Shown here: positions 12,123-21,439 of the stretch, one piece after another | Layout of the letters: every line of letters begins with the position of its first letter | Numbering within the stretch: position 1 is the stretch's first letter | NCBI GenBank assembly: GCA_037127255.1 | Contig: JBANSL010000018.1 | Coordinates: 19,255,175 to 19,319,174 of the forward strand | Length of the DNA: 64,000 nucleotides | Direction: 5' to 3' | DNA from: Persicaria tinctoria | Lineage: Eukaryota > Streptophyta > Magnoliopsida > Caryophyllales > Polygonaceae | Notes under the pieces: model-generated | Seen by the model: the letters and a program-made list of their open reading frames with translations, nothing else | What the model was told of the DNA's origin: nothing | The model's database searches: none | Position numbers and translations under genes: made by a program

Positions 12123-12509
12123 CGGTGCAAAACCCTACAACCCCGCTCCATAACTCCGTCCCCGTTCTACGAAATTATTTTACTATTAAATTAATATTAA
12201 AAAAAAATTTAAAAATTATTTAGTTTTTACATACTTATTATAATATATTTGAAAAAAAAATCTTAAATAATCAACTTACTAAAATTATAATAATTCATAA
12301 GAGATAGAAATATTTTTTAAAGTTTTAAAAATATGTGATTTTACTATAGATTTTTAAAAAATATATATAATTAGATTTTTGAAGTTTTTTTTTCCAAATA
12401 TGTTATAATAAGTATGTATAAGCTAAATATATATATTTTTTAAAATTAATATTAATTTAACGGTAAAATATTTTCGTGGGACGGGGTTTTGGGACGGGGA
12501 TTGGCCACG
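12123..12509. mobile_element. Foldback MITE with 9-bp target duplication (Mutator-like)
   Basis: The exact 9-bp repeat ACTACCATT flanks the element (12114-12122 and 12510-12518). The two arms form a long imperfect inverted repeat. The left arm has CTCCGTCCCCG, then TTTTACTATTAAATTAATATT; the right arm, reverse-complemented, has AAACCCCGTCCC, then TTTTACCGTTAAATTAATATT. The A/T-rich arms pair further towards the centre. Nine-base duplications with long TIRs are the usual mark of Mutator-like MITEs. Confidence 0.75.
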
Positions 12510-12835
12510 ACTACCATTTGATTTTTTCCCTTCATATATTGATAATGAGGTTGGTTCACTGTAAATTTTACCAAGCCTCCCCCATATAATGATCCAGATC
12601 CCTCTATCTCAAATTATAGGTCGTTTGAATTTTGATACGTTTTTTAAAAACTAAAAATGTGTAAAAAAATTATTATTTTTTTCTTCAGATGGACTGGAAG
12701 GAGTAATTGATAAGTACTCTCTAAAATATTTGACTCTTGATACGTTTTTAAAGAGGGTTATAAAATTAATACTATATATCTCTATTATTTTTTAAATGAA
12801 TTTGGCTATTTTTTTGGATGATAAAATTTATATAA

Positions 12836-12840
<5 letters not shown>

Positions 12841-12899
<59 letters not shown>
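12841..12899. repeat. (TA)n microsatellite
   Basis: This is an uninterrupted TA tract of about 58 bp in an AT-rich context. Confidence 0.9.
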
Positions 12900-12902
<3 letters not shown>

Positions 12903-12993
12903 AAATCTATACTACTATTAATATGAAATTGTTAAAAATATCAATATATTATATAGTTTTTTTTTATCATTGTAATAATACGTGCATAAATAA

Positions 12994-13448
12994 CTCCCTT
13001 CGTTCATTAATAAGTGTCGTTTGACTTTTCGACACGTTTTTAATGAGCTCAAAACTATATAAAATATTAATTTTTTTATTAATTTTTAAAATAATTTGAA
13101 ACTTACAACTAATATGTATAAAATTATAAAAAAATCAATTAAAAACTTTATATTATATACTCCCTCCGTCCTAAAATACATGGTCTTTTAGGCATTGAAA
13201 TTTTGTCAAAAATACATGGGTTTTTAGGGTTATAGGGTAATTATTACCGCTAAAAAAAGTACAATAGTAATTAAAATTAAAGAGCTCCCATCTCTATAAA
13301 AATAATGAGATTTAAATATAAATAGGTTTTCTTAATTATGTACAAAGGTCTAAAAGACCATGTATTTTAGGACGGAGGGAATAGTTTTTAACTCCTTAAA
13401 AAAACGTGATAAAAAAGTCAAACGTCACTTATTTCTGAACGAAGATAG
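12994..13448. mobile_element. Stowaway-like MITE interrupted by another Stowaway
   Basis: The left arm reads CTCCCTTCGTTCATTAATAAGTG, then CGTTTGACTTTT. The right arm, reverse-complemented, reads CTATCTTCGTTCAGAAATAAG, then TGACGTTTGACTTTT. Subtracting the nested 222-bp element and its TA leaves about 230 bp, the usual Stowaway size in this window. Confidence 0.65.
13160..13381. mobile_element. Stowaway-like MITE nested in the one at 12994-13448
   Basis: The ends are CTCCCTCCGTCCTAAAATAC and, reverse-complemented, TTCCCTCCGTCCTAAAATAC, flanked by TA. The arms continue as ATGGTCTTTTAG. CTCCCTCCGTCC ends with a TA duplication are the textbook Tc1/mariner Stowaway signature. Confidence 0.85.
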
Positions 13449-13508
13449 TAAACATTAAATATAAAAGAACGAGGGAGCATTTATATACTCAATATGGTAT
13501 AATGATAA

Positions 13509-13790
13509 GAGCATCCCCAACAACTTCTTCAAAATAGGGATTTTGGTGGTTTTGGGGGAATTTTAGGTGTTTTTTAAGTCCAGTAGATTCCCCATTTCAT
13601 TCTCCAAAATGGGGAAGTAGCGGAAGAAATGGAGAAGCTTTCCCAAATCTGCAGCATTCTCTAAAGCTAAATGATTTCCTAAATGGTCGAAATGGAGAAG
13701 CTAGTGGAGGTGGATCAAAAATAATTTTAAGAATATGTTTTTTAATTCCCCATTTTGAAGAAATTTTTGGAAAAACTATTGGAGATGGTC
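13509..13790. mobile_element. PIF/Harbinger-type MITE, GAGCATC family
   Basis: The left end is GAGCATCCCCAACAACTTC and the right end, reverse-complemented, GACCATCTCCAATAG. TAA flanks both sides (13506-13508 and 13791-13793). CTTCAAAATAGGG and CTTCAAAATGGGG follow in the two arms. The interior contains CCCATTT/AAATGGGG phrases. The element at 62175-62439 has the same ends and similar interior wording. Confidence 0.75.
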
Positions 13791-13839
13791 TAACAAGGAG
13801 TATTTTTAACAAGGGTCCCCGTATAATAATAACAAAAAT

Positions 13840-14862
13840 GGGTAAATTACGCCACTAGTCCCTAACGTTTCGTACTTTTTTCTTGTTAGTCCCTAACATT
13901 TCATTCATTCTATTCAAGTCCTTAACCTTTTATACTTATTTCATATTAGTCCTTAAACTTTTATTCATTCCATTCAAGTCCCTAACCTATTGAATTTCTT
14001 GCACTATTAGTCTATATTATTTTTAAAATTGGAAATAAATTCATATATTTTATTTTAAAAATAATTTAGACTAAAGTGTAATTTTTAGGCGAATCTTTAA
14101 GATTGGTTAAGAAAAATTGAAAATTTTTAATTAAATAATCCCATTTTTAATTTATTTTTAATACCTATAATTTATACACCCCTTTGTCCAAAAAAACACA
14201 CACAAATTTTTCCAAAATATTGTGGTTCAATTATTTAATACAATAATTTAGATCAATTAACATTAGAAATGTTCATTATTTAAAATCTACAAATCTTAGG
14301 CATTCACCTAAAAATTTCCGATTTATTCTATTTTTTTTTTAACTAGAAATAGTAATCTTGGTATAAATAATTTTTAGTCACACACACAAAATGCACAAAT
14401 AGGAGGTTTTTAAATTTAGAAAGTGGAAATTCAGTAGATTTCAAATACTAAAAATTTCTAAAGTCAATTTATCTACATTTTGATTAAATAAAATTAACCA
14501 CACTATAGAATGAACTTATTTTATTTATTTATTATTATTATATTTAGAAGTTTATGAAATATTATTTAATTAAAATTTTAATACTTTTCTTAACCAATTT
14601 TAAACATTCACCTAAAAATTACAATTTATTCTAAATTATTTTTAAAATAAAATCTCTTGTTTTTTTTTTTCAATTTTAAAAATAATATAGACTAATAGTG
14701 CAACAAATTCAATAGGTTAGGGACTTGAATGGAATGATTAGAATTTTAAGGACTAATATGAAATAGGTATAAAAGGTTAGGGACTTGAATGGAATGAATA
14801 AAAGGTTAGGGACTAACAAGAAAAAAATATGAAACGTTAGGGACTAGTGGCGTAATTTACCC
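13840..14862. mobile_element. 1.0-kb foldback element with ~190-bp TIRs and 10-bp flanking repeat
   Basis: TAACAAAAAT lies on both sides (13830-13839 and 14863-14872). The arms start GGGTAAATTACGCCACTAGT and remain similar for about 190 bp, with internally repeated AGTCCCTAAC and ATTCCATTCAAGTC phrases. Weaker inverse similarity continues further in. There is no coding sequence. Long TIRs with a 9-10-bp duplication suggest a Mutator-like foldback element. Confidence 0.85.
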
Positions 14863-14872
14863 TAACAAAAAT

Positions 14873-15179
14873 GTTTTAAAAGTCAAACATTTTCAATCAG
14901 ACGGAAACATATTTTTTTTAAATTAATTTAATTATTAAATGTTACTGATAAATATCCATCAATAACCAAAACCTTTTTGACCCCAACAAATATTGGCTTA
15001 ATTTAGTGAATATCATTTGAGACCCCATTTTTTACTCAATGTCCATTTTTATTAAACAGCTAAGTGATTGTCCCAGGTTGACAATTTGCCATTCTTTCCC
15101 ATTCTCTTTCCTTCTTATTTTTTAATTTGATCGGTCAATGACAATGACTTTTGGTTATATACGTGTGGTGACATGAAAT
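14873..15179. other. AT-rich spacer, nothing recognised
   Basis: No open frame, TIR or repeat stands out between the foldback element and the GTGACAAC repeat region. Confidence 0.4.
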
Positions 15180-16110
15180 TTTTTTGGTGTCAGCTTTGGT
15201 TTTAGAGTTTTTTTTAGGAGTCACTATCACCACCCTTATAAGTGGTGACAACTTCTTTTGGTAACAACTTTGTTTTTAGAGTTTTTTTTGGAGGTCACTG
15301 TCACTACCCTTATCAGGGTAACACATGTGGTGACATCTTTGTTTTTAGATTTTTTTACGGGGTCACTGTCACCACACTTATCAGCGGTGACAACTTCTTT
15401 TGGTGACAACTTTGTTTTTAGAGGTTTTTTTACGAGGTCACTGTCACCACCCTTATCAGTGGTGACTGGGGATGACAATAGGGCGGAGACTCTCCGATCC
15501 CCGTGGGTAATCCCCGTCGCAGGGATGGGGATGGGGAAATTAAATAGGGACGAGGATGGGGATAGGGGCCAAAATGATTCCCCGCGCGGGGACGGGGATA
15601 GTAGTCCCCACCCCATTCCCCGCCCCGCCCCCGTTGAGGAAACCCGCGGGGATCCCCGATGGGGAGTATGAAATCCCCATTGTGTTTAGATCTTACGTAA
15701 GTTTAAATAATTTTTCTTTTATTTTTAAACTTTTACCTTATAATTTATGTTTATGAGATATTATATGTAATATTCATATCATTTTTTTTACATAACTTTA
15801 ATAATATCTTATAATTTACTATTAAATGGGGGAAACTATGAGTTTTAAATGGGGAACCCGACGGGGAATGCAAACGGGGAAAATTAAGCGTGGACGTGGA
15901 TTTCCCGATGGGGACGGGGACAGAGGGACTTTTTGAAAACGGGGATGGGGAGGGTACTCCCCGCCCCGTTGCCATCCTTAGTGGTGACAACTTTATTTTT
16001 AGAGTTTTTTTTACGGGGTTACTGTCACCACCTTTATCACTGTCACACTCTTATCAATGGGCACTGTCACCACCCTGGTCAATGTCACCACCCTTATCGT
16101 TGTCACAACC
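15180..16110. repeat. Complex tandem repeats (GGTCACTGTCACCACCCTTATC)
   Basis: A unit of about 90 bp with ACAACTTTGTTTTTAGAG, a T run, and then GGTCACTGTCACCACC and CTTATCAGTGGTG occurs four to five times. It decays at the right into short CTGTCACCACC and TTATC fragments (16020-16110). A hAT-like MITE (15467-15979) interrupts it. Open frames here come from the repeat. Confidence 0.75.
15467..15979. mobile_element. hAT-like MITE rich in GGGGAC, 8-9-bp target duplication
   Basis: AGTGGTGAC flanks both sides (15458-15466 and 15980-15988). The left end reads TGGGGATGACAATAGGGCGG and the right end, reverse-complemented, AAGGATGGCAACGGGGCGG. Both arms are packed with GGGGATGGGGA-like and CCCCGC phrases around an AT-rich core. 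The target-duplication size and TGGCAATGGGGCGGG-like end are typical of a very common plant hAT MITE group. Confidence 0.8.
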
Positions 16111-16299
16111 TGTATCACTATTGCGACACCGAAGCAGATTCGGGAGGCGGGAGCTAATGAAGGTGGATGGTCTTGGTTCTCGTTAAGTTTGAAAAAACCA
16201 AAGGGAGAAGGAGAAACCAGCGGGAGAAGAGCAGAAGCCATGGCCCATGGGAGCTCTGGATGGAGTGGGATGGAGTAAGCAGAGAGATGTGAGCTGTGG

Positions 16300-17025
16300 T
16301 TCTCAGATCCGGAAAAAGCATATCGTGAAGTAGAGAAGGAAAGAATAAATTTAAAAGGGAGAGTAAAAGTGATATTATTGAAAAAAAAATTGGACGATTA
16401 CCAAAAAATTATTTAGGTTGAACATATTTACCTAATAGATTTATAGAAATGGAATTTGGGCCAAATATTTTTACAAATAATCTAACCTTTTAAACCTTTT
16501 TTACCCCAACAAATAATCGAACTTTTAAAACCTTTTTTACCCTAACAAATAATCTAGCTAACTCTCAAAGTATAAATGATGGGGTTATATTTTTGAAGGT
16601 CGAACCCGATCCATATTTCTCATCAAGAAAAAAGGGATGAAGTTTATGCAGATAACAATATAGAACACGTGCAAAAACAAAAGTACACCTTAATTAAATT
16701 AAGTTGTTCAAAAATATGCAAATCAAGGTAAAATTAGGTAGAAAAAGTCAAGGTCAACAAGGGCGGAGATGCAAGAGTAATAGTTTGTGTATTTACGAGG
16801 GCATCAACTGGGTCTGCTTAGTTTACTTTGACTGTACTTGAAAACATGACTTCTCAATTATAATTACCATTACACCCGGTTGATATTTTGTTTGGATTAT
16901 ATATTCAAGCAAGGTTTTATTTTATGAATCGGGTCTCTTGTTTGTTGATTTGTATGGGAATCTACAGAGCAATTTGAGTAATCTAGCATATAATTATAGA
17001 AATCGGGTATCTTGTTTATTGATTT
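16300..17025. other. Spacer, no gene recognised
   Basis: AT-rich DNA with a few repeated phrases such as CAAATAATC(T/G)AACTTTTAAA near 16480-16550. No coding frame or complete element. Confidence 0.4.
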
Positions 17026-17030
17026 GTTTG

Positions 17031-17525
17031 TGTTGGGACAGTTGTGAATCTCACGTCGAAAGTGTGATGATTCTGAACCTAATATATTAGTGGATGGGCT
17101 ATTTCAGCTAATGCTAATTGATTTTGGGATGATGTTCCAGTTTAACTTATATATTGAGCTTTCTGATCGGACCCAAAAGACTTCCCCAACAAATTGGTAT
17201 CAGAGCCAGGTCCCACATCGAAAGTGGGAGAATTCTGAACCTAACCTATAAGATTGGTTTTGGGATGATGCCCTATGTTGGGCTTTCTGGTGGGGCCCAA
17301 CAATACTTCCTCCAACAAACTGGTATTAGAGCCGAGTTCGATCCCACATCGGAAATGTCTGGCTTATATGTTGGGCTTTTTGGTTTTATATGTTGGACTT
17401 TCTGGTGGGGCCCAACAATACTTCCCCCAACAAACTAGTATTAGAGCCGAGTTCGATCCCACATCGGAAATGTTTGGCTTATATGTTGGACTTTCTGGTT
17501 AGGCTCAACAAGACTTCCCCCAACA
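17031..17525 (+). mobile_element. TRIM-like retrotransposon with multiplied terminal repeats
   Basis: GTTTG flanks both ends (17026-17030 and 17526-17530), a 5-bp LTR-type duplication. The left repeat begins TGTTGGGACAG and ends CTTCCCCAACA. It is followed by AATTGGTATCAGAGCCAGG, a match to the primer-binding site for initiator methionine tRNA used by plant LTR elements. Further copies of the TCCCACATCG...CCCAACA unit follow at about 115-bp spacing, each with GGTATTAGAGCCGAG between them, ending CTTCCCCCAACA at 17525. There is no protein coding, as expected for a TRIM. Confidence 0.7.
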
Positions 17526-17771
17526 GTTTGGATTATTTAAATATAAGGAAGGTTATTAGACAAGACCTTACTTTTTTGAATCTGGTAGAGGACATGGTAA
17601 GGGATAATGCCAATTGGTTTTGAGATGGTACTCCAGTCTAGCTTATATGTTGGGTTTTCTGGTCGGACCTAACAAGACTTCCCCCAACAATTTGGATTAT
17701 TTAAATATAAGGAAGGTTATTAGATAGGACCTTACTTTTTCAAATCTAGCAGAGGACATGGTAAGGGATCA
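17495..17771. repeat. Direct duplication spanning the TRIM right end and its flank
   Basis: AACAAGACTTCCCCCAACA followed by TTTGGATTATTTAAATATAA, GGAAGGTTATTAGA and AGAGGACATGGTAAGGGAT occurs at 17508-17609 and again at 17669-17771. The duplication includes both element and flank, so it happened after the TRIM inserted. Confidence 0.7.
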
Positions 17772-18269
17772 GTGACAGTGGAATGGGGTGTCATCACTGC
17801 TGTTGAGAGTTAGGCGGTTTGACAAAGTGACACATGTGATCGACTATATCTTTTTAGTGTGTGTGAGTTTTTTTAGTTGCTACTCCCCCTCCCTCCTTGT
17901 TGTGGTGTGGTGGAGGTTGGACGAGTCTTGTACATACACTCTCTCGAAATGATTGACGAAAGAGTGCGTATATTGATCAGCTCTTCATATCCTGCTCTAA
18001 GTCGGATTTACTAGATTAATTTGTTGTTGTTGTTGTTGTAATATTCAAATACAAGGAAGATGTTGCATGAACATAGTGAGATGCATTATCTATGGTGCAG
18101 TTGAGGAAGTTGAGACTGGGATTGGGGGTTGGAGATGGTGAAAGGAAGAGGAAGGGCTTGGAATGTAGGGGTATTTTATGAAATTCTAATTGGATTGTTT
18201 TTAGTTATTTATAAAGGTTAGATTATTTTTGGTTGAATGATAGTAGTTGGAATTATTTTTTGTTATTTT

Positions 18270-18480
18270 TCCTTTCAGTGTTATTCATTTGTAGCGAATA
18301 GTTTAATTAGTTGTAGTGCGTGATTATTCGGTTGTAATTGAATTTGAATACTTATTCAGTTACATTGAGCATTATTCAATTCAATAAGTATTCGGTTGTA
18401 AACTTGTAATGCATAATTTTTTTTTGGATCAAGTAATGCATAATTAATTATTCGGTTTGCAATGGTTATTTAGTTGTAAT
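18270..18480. repeat. Degenerate TTATTCGGTTGTAAT repeats
   Basis: Variants of (T)TATTC(A/G)GTTGTAATTG recur five to six times within 200 bp. Similar wording appears at 4330-4600, 29760-30330 and 53290-53420. Confidence 0.45.
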
Positions 18481-19831
18481 TGGTAGCTATATATACTAAA
18501 AAGAAATATGAAATTCTGTTTTATAATGCATACTTAATATTTGACCCAAATTTTCTACCAAATTAACGGAGTGTCCACCACCCTTGTTAAATTAGCTTTT
18601 CGTCCATTTCTAATTTTCTGGACAAAATTACCCCTCAGATCTAAACCTAATCTCACCATTTCAGCACTGCACTCTCTTCCTCCAGGCCCCCCCCTCTCTC
18701 CTTCCTTTTCCCCGCTTCTTTCGATGATGGTCGCCGCTGCCGATTCCTCTCCTCCTTCCTTTTCCCCCAATTCCTCCTTCCGATAATCTTGTCGTCGGCG
18801 CCACCGTTCCTCACCACCACCGCCGTGCGTCACTTCTCTCTCGCTCCTCTCTCTCATATGCTCCTCTCCTCGTCGTCTTCTCTCTCTCATAGGCTCCTCT
18901 CCTCGTCGTCTTCTCTCTCTCATACGCTCCTCGTCGTCTTCTCTCTTTGATATCCACTAGATCTGCATTTGAACCTACAGATCTGAGCGGGACAACAACG
19001 CAGTGGAGCTCGTCGGAGGTGCACCGCCATCGGAAGTGCGGTGAAGGAGCGCTTGTTTAGATCTGAGGAGCGCCATCGATCTTCAGATCTGCTGCTGTTG
19101 CCCTGAGGGAGAGACGGTGGACTCGAACTTCCTCGCCATCGTCTTCAAAAGATCTAGAATCAACAAGCGCTGGGAAGATCGATGAAACTCGTCGGCCGGA
19201 CTTGAATCCGCCTCAATCTTTCTGCTCGTTTCCGTCGCGCATTGATTCCGTCGGATCTGCGCGGCACATGAGATCAATGCGCATGCTTTTCGCTCAGATC
19301 CACCTCCTCCGGTTGCAGATATGGCGACTTCACCTCCTCCACACGCCTCCCCCTTTCCGGATCTCAGATCGGTGCCGGATCGTTGTTCCTTTTTTCTGCG
19401 TCTCTCCATTGCTGAAACCGGTGGTTTTCGCGGCAATCTGTTGTGGGAGCTAGATGCGGTGATTTCTGCATGGGCTGGAGAGTGACTATCTTGTTATTCC
19501 CTTCTTGGAGAAAAAGAAACGAAGCAATCGTCCGCCAGGTACATTTTAGTAGTTTGATGAATTCCAGCATTTCAGCAATTGCTAAAATGCTTTACCATTT
19601 CAATTTCTTTCTCTTTCATTGATTAATTTATAGATATATATAAATTATTGTGAATACAAATGTTTGGTGTATATTGAGTCTTTGTTATCAAATTGAGCCT
19701 TTTTCTAGACTTTTTTGTGCAATTTCAGCAAATTATTGTGAATACAAATGTCTGGTGTATATTGACTAGTGTACTGGTGTATTCGGTGAGAATGCAAGCG
19801 AGCGAGGAAGTTAGGAAGGACAAAGAGAGCA

Positions 19832-20333
19832 CGGAGAACCCCGATTTCAGCATTTCAGCAGGTAGAGCCAATGTTCTTAATTAGCTAATCTAAAAGGCTG
19901 GTAGAGGTAATGTTCTTAATTAGCTAATGAGAGTTTGGATATTGGCAGTTTAAGCAAAAAAAAATTGCCTTGCTGAAATTAATTCTTATAAAATTGTATG
20001 AGCTAAATGTCTGCTTGATCATTCGTTTTCACATTATGCGGGGTCTTGCTAATCGATCTAAATTTGTGTTGCAGATCACAACAATTGAGGAGGCAAAGAG
20101 GTTATACCCGCGCTTTGGTCTTGGAGCAAATGTTGCTCTCATTTTCTCAGGGAGAACCCCGGTTTAAGCATTTCAGCATATAGAGCCAATGTTCTTAATT
20201 AGCTAATGTAATGGGCCGGTAGAGCTAATGCTTTTAATTAGCTAATGAGAGTTTGGATATTGGCAGTTTCTGCAAAAAAAATTTGCCTTCCTGAAATTGA
20301 TTCTTATAAAATTGTATGAGCTACTATATCTTA
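19832..20333. repeat. ~180-bp direct repeat pair around an exon-like piece
   Basis: GGAGAACCCCG, then GCATTTCAGCA, AGAGCCAATGTTCTTAATTA, ATGAGAGTTTGGATATTGGC and ATAAAATTGTATGAGCTA occur at 19832-20015 and again at 20150-20333 with about 10% differences by eye. The exon-like fragment lies between the copies. Confidence 0.75.
20075..20167 (+). pseudogene. Exon-like fragment of unknown gene
   Basis: After TTGTGTTGCAG (a good acceptor), 30 codons read ITTIEEAKRLYPRFGLGANV and on to FSGRTPV, then TAA. The composition is protein-like and unlike its AT-rich surroundings, so it may be an exon carried into this repeat-rich region. I do not recognise the parent gene. Confidence 0.3.
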
Positions 20334-20775
20334 CAAGCATATATGACAACATTTCAGCTTTTCTGTTTTTCAGTATTTCAGCATTTCAGTAGCTTGTATG
20401 TATAACATTTTCAGCAGTGTCAACAATAATCACTTCAACATCAACAACGTTGTTGAAACCGGAGTTTTAGCATCAACAACGTTACTGAAACCGGGATTTC
20501 AGCATCAACAACAGTGGTGAAACCGGGGTTTCAGCAACTTCGGTTTGAGCAATGCGGAAAAAAAACAAAAACAATTTGCTGAAACGGAGGGTGGCACAAG
20601 GGTTTCAGCAACTCTAGAAACGCGAAAAAAAAACGTAAAAAAAAAGCGAAAAACTGCTGAAACAGATGGTAGCACAAGGGTTTCATCAACTTTATTTTAG
20701 GGGTGGACATTTTGATAACATGGAAAAGGTGGTGGACATTTTCCTAATAAAGCCCAAAATTTTGGATATCGAGGT

Positions 20776-21439
20776 AATCACCCCCTTAATATTTTCCAGC
20801 ATACAAGGAAAATATTAATTTGATGTTGTGGCTTAAATACATTATCTCGGTCAACAAATTTGATGTCTTAACATTTTATAATCCATCATTGCTCTTACTT
20901 AACATTTTATAATCCATCAAATTTAAAAAAATTAAATATATACGGTATTATTTTGATAAAATAAAAAATAATCTAAATAAATGTGCATTTTTTTAGATGG
21001 ATAGAGTAAGATTTTATTTGACATTTCCTTTTTTTTTATCAATAATCATTAAACTTTATCGGTCAAGTTGTTCATTCATTTTTCATGGATTAATTTGACT
21101 ACTATAAATTATTCCATTCTAATTCCAGCTTCTTCTTTTTTACTAATAAGTACTAATAACCATGGACTTACTTGACTTGCTTTCTCTAGCTTGGCCTTTT
21201 GTAATCATCTTATCATCTCAAATCAATTTTTTTTTTGGGTACAATATTATGAAAGTCACATCCGTGAAATTCACATTCGATGGCTGTGGTTGAGTTGAAA
21301 AATTGAAGTGATGCGTTTGGTACACCTCTTTTTCAGGGCTAATATATGCTGCTATTTTTTTTTTTGATAACATATAATTTATACATGTTTAGAAGTTAGA
21401 ACATTCATATGATAGTAATAGACTATAGTTAGGGGTAAT
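20776..21439. other. AT-rich spacer, nothing recognised
   Basis: Homopolymer tracts and decayed AT-rich DNA upstream of the LINE; no coherent frame or TIR pair. Confidence 0.4.

Larger units (their letters stand above)
18541..20775. mobile_element. Possible composite non-autonomous element with gene scraps
   Basis: The left side has CCAAATTTTCTACC and GTGTCCACCACC. The right side, reverse-complemented, has CCAAAATTTTGGGC and ATGTCCACCACC, giving a weak inverted repeat. Between them are a GC-rich block (18680-19480) with CTCTCTCTCATA repeats, a ~180-bp direct duplication (19832-20333), an exon-like piece (20075-20167) and an array of CTGAAAC/TTTCAGC phrases (20340-20700). This could be one Pack-type element or several decayed ones. 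I could not fix target duplications. Confidence 0.3.

Noticed and set aside
15236..16278. Multiple 66-137-codon frames on both strands
   Set aside because: They arise from the GGTCACTGTCACCACC tandem repeats and the GGGGAC-rich hAT MITE.
18541..19570. Several 68-122-codon frames on both strands
   Set aside because: CT/AG-rich low-complexity DNA leaves all frames open. No domain or splice pattern supports a gene.
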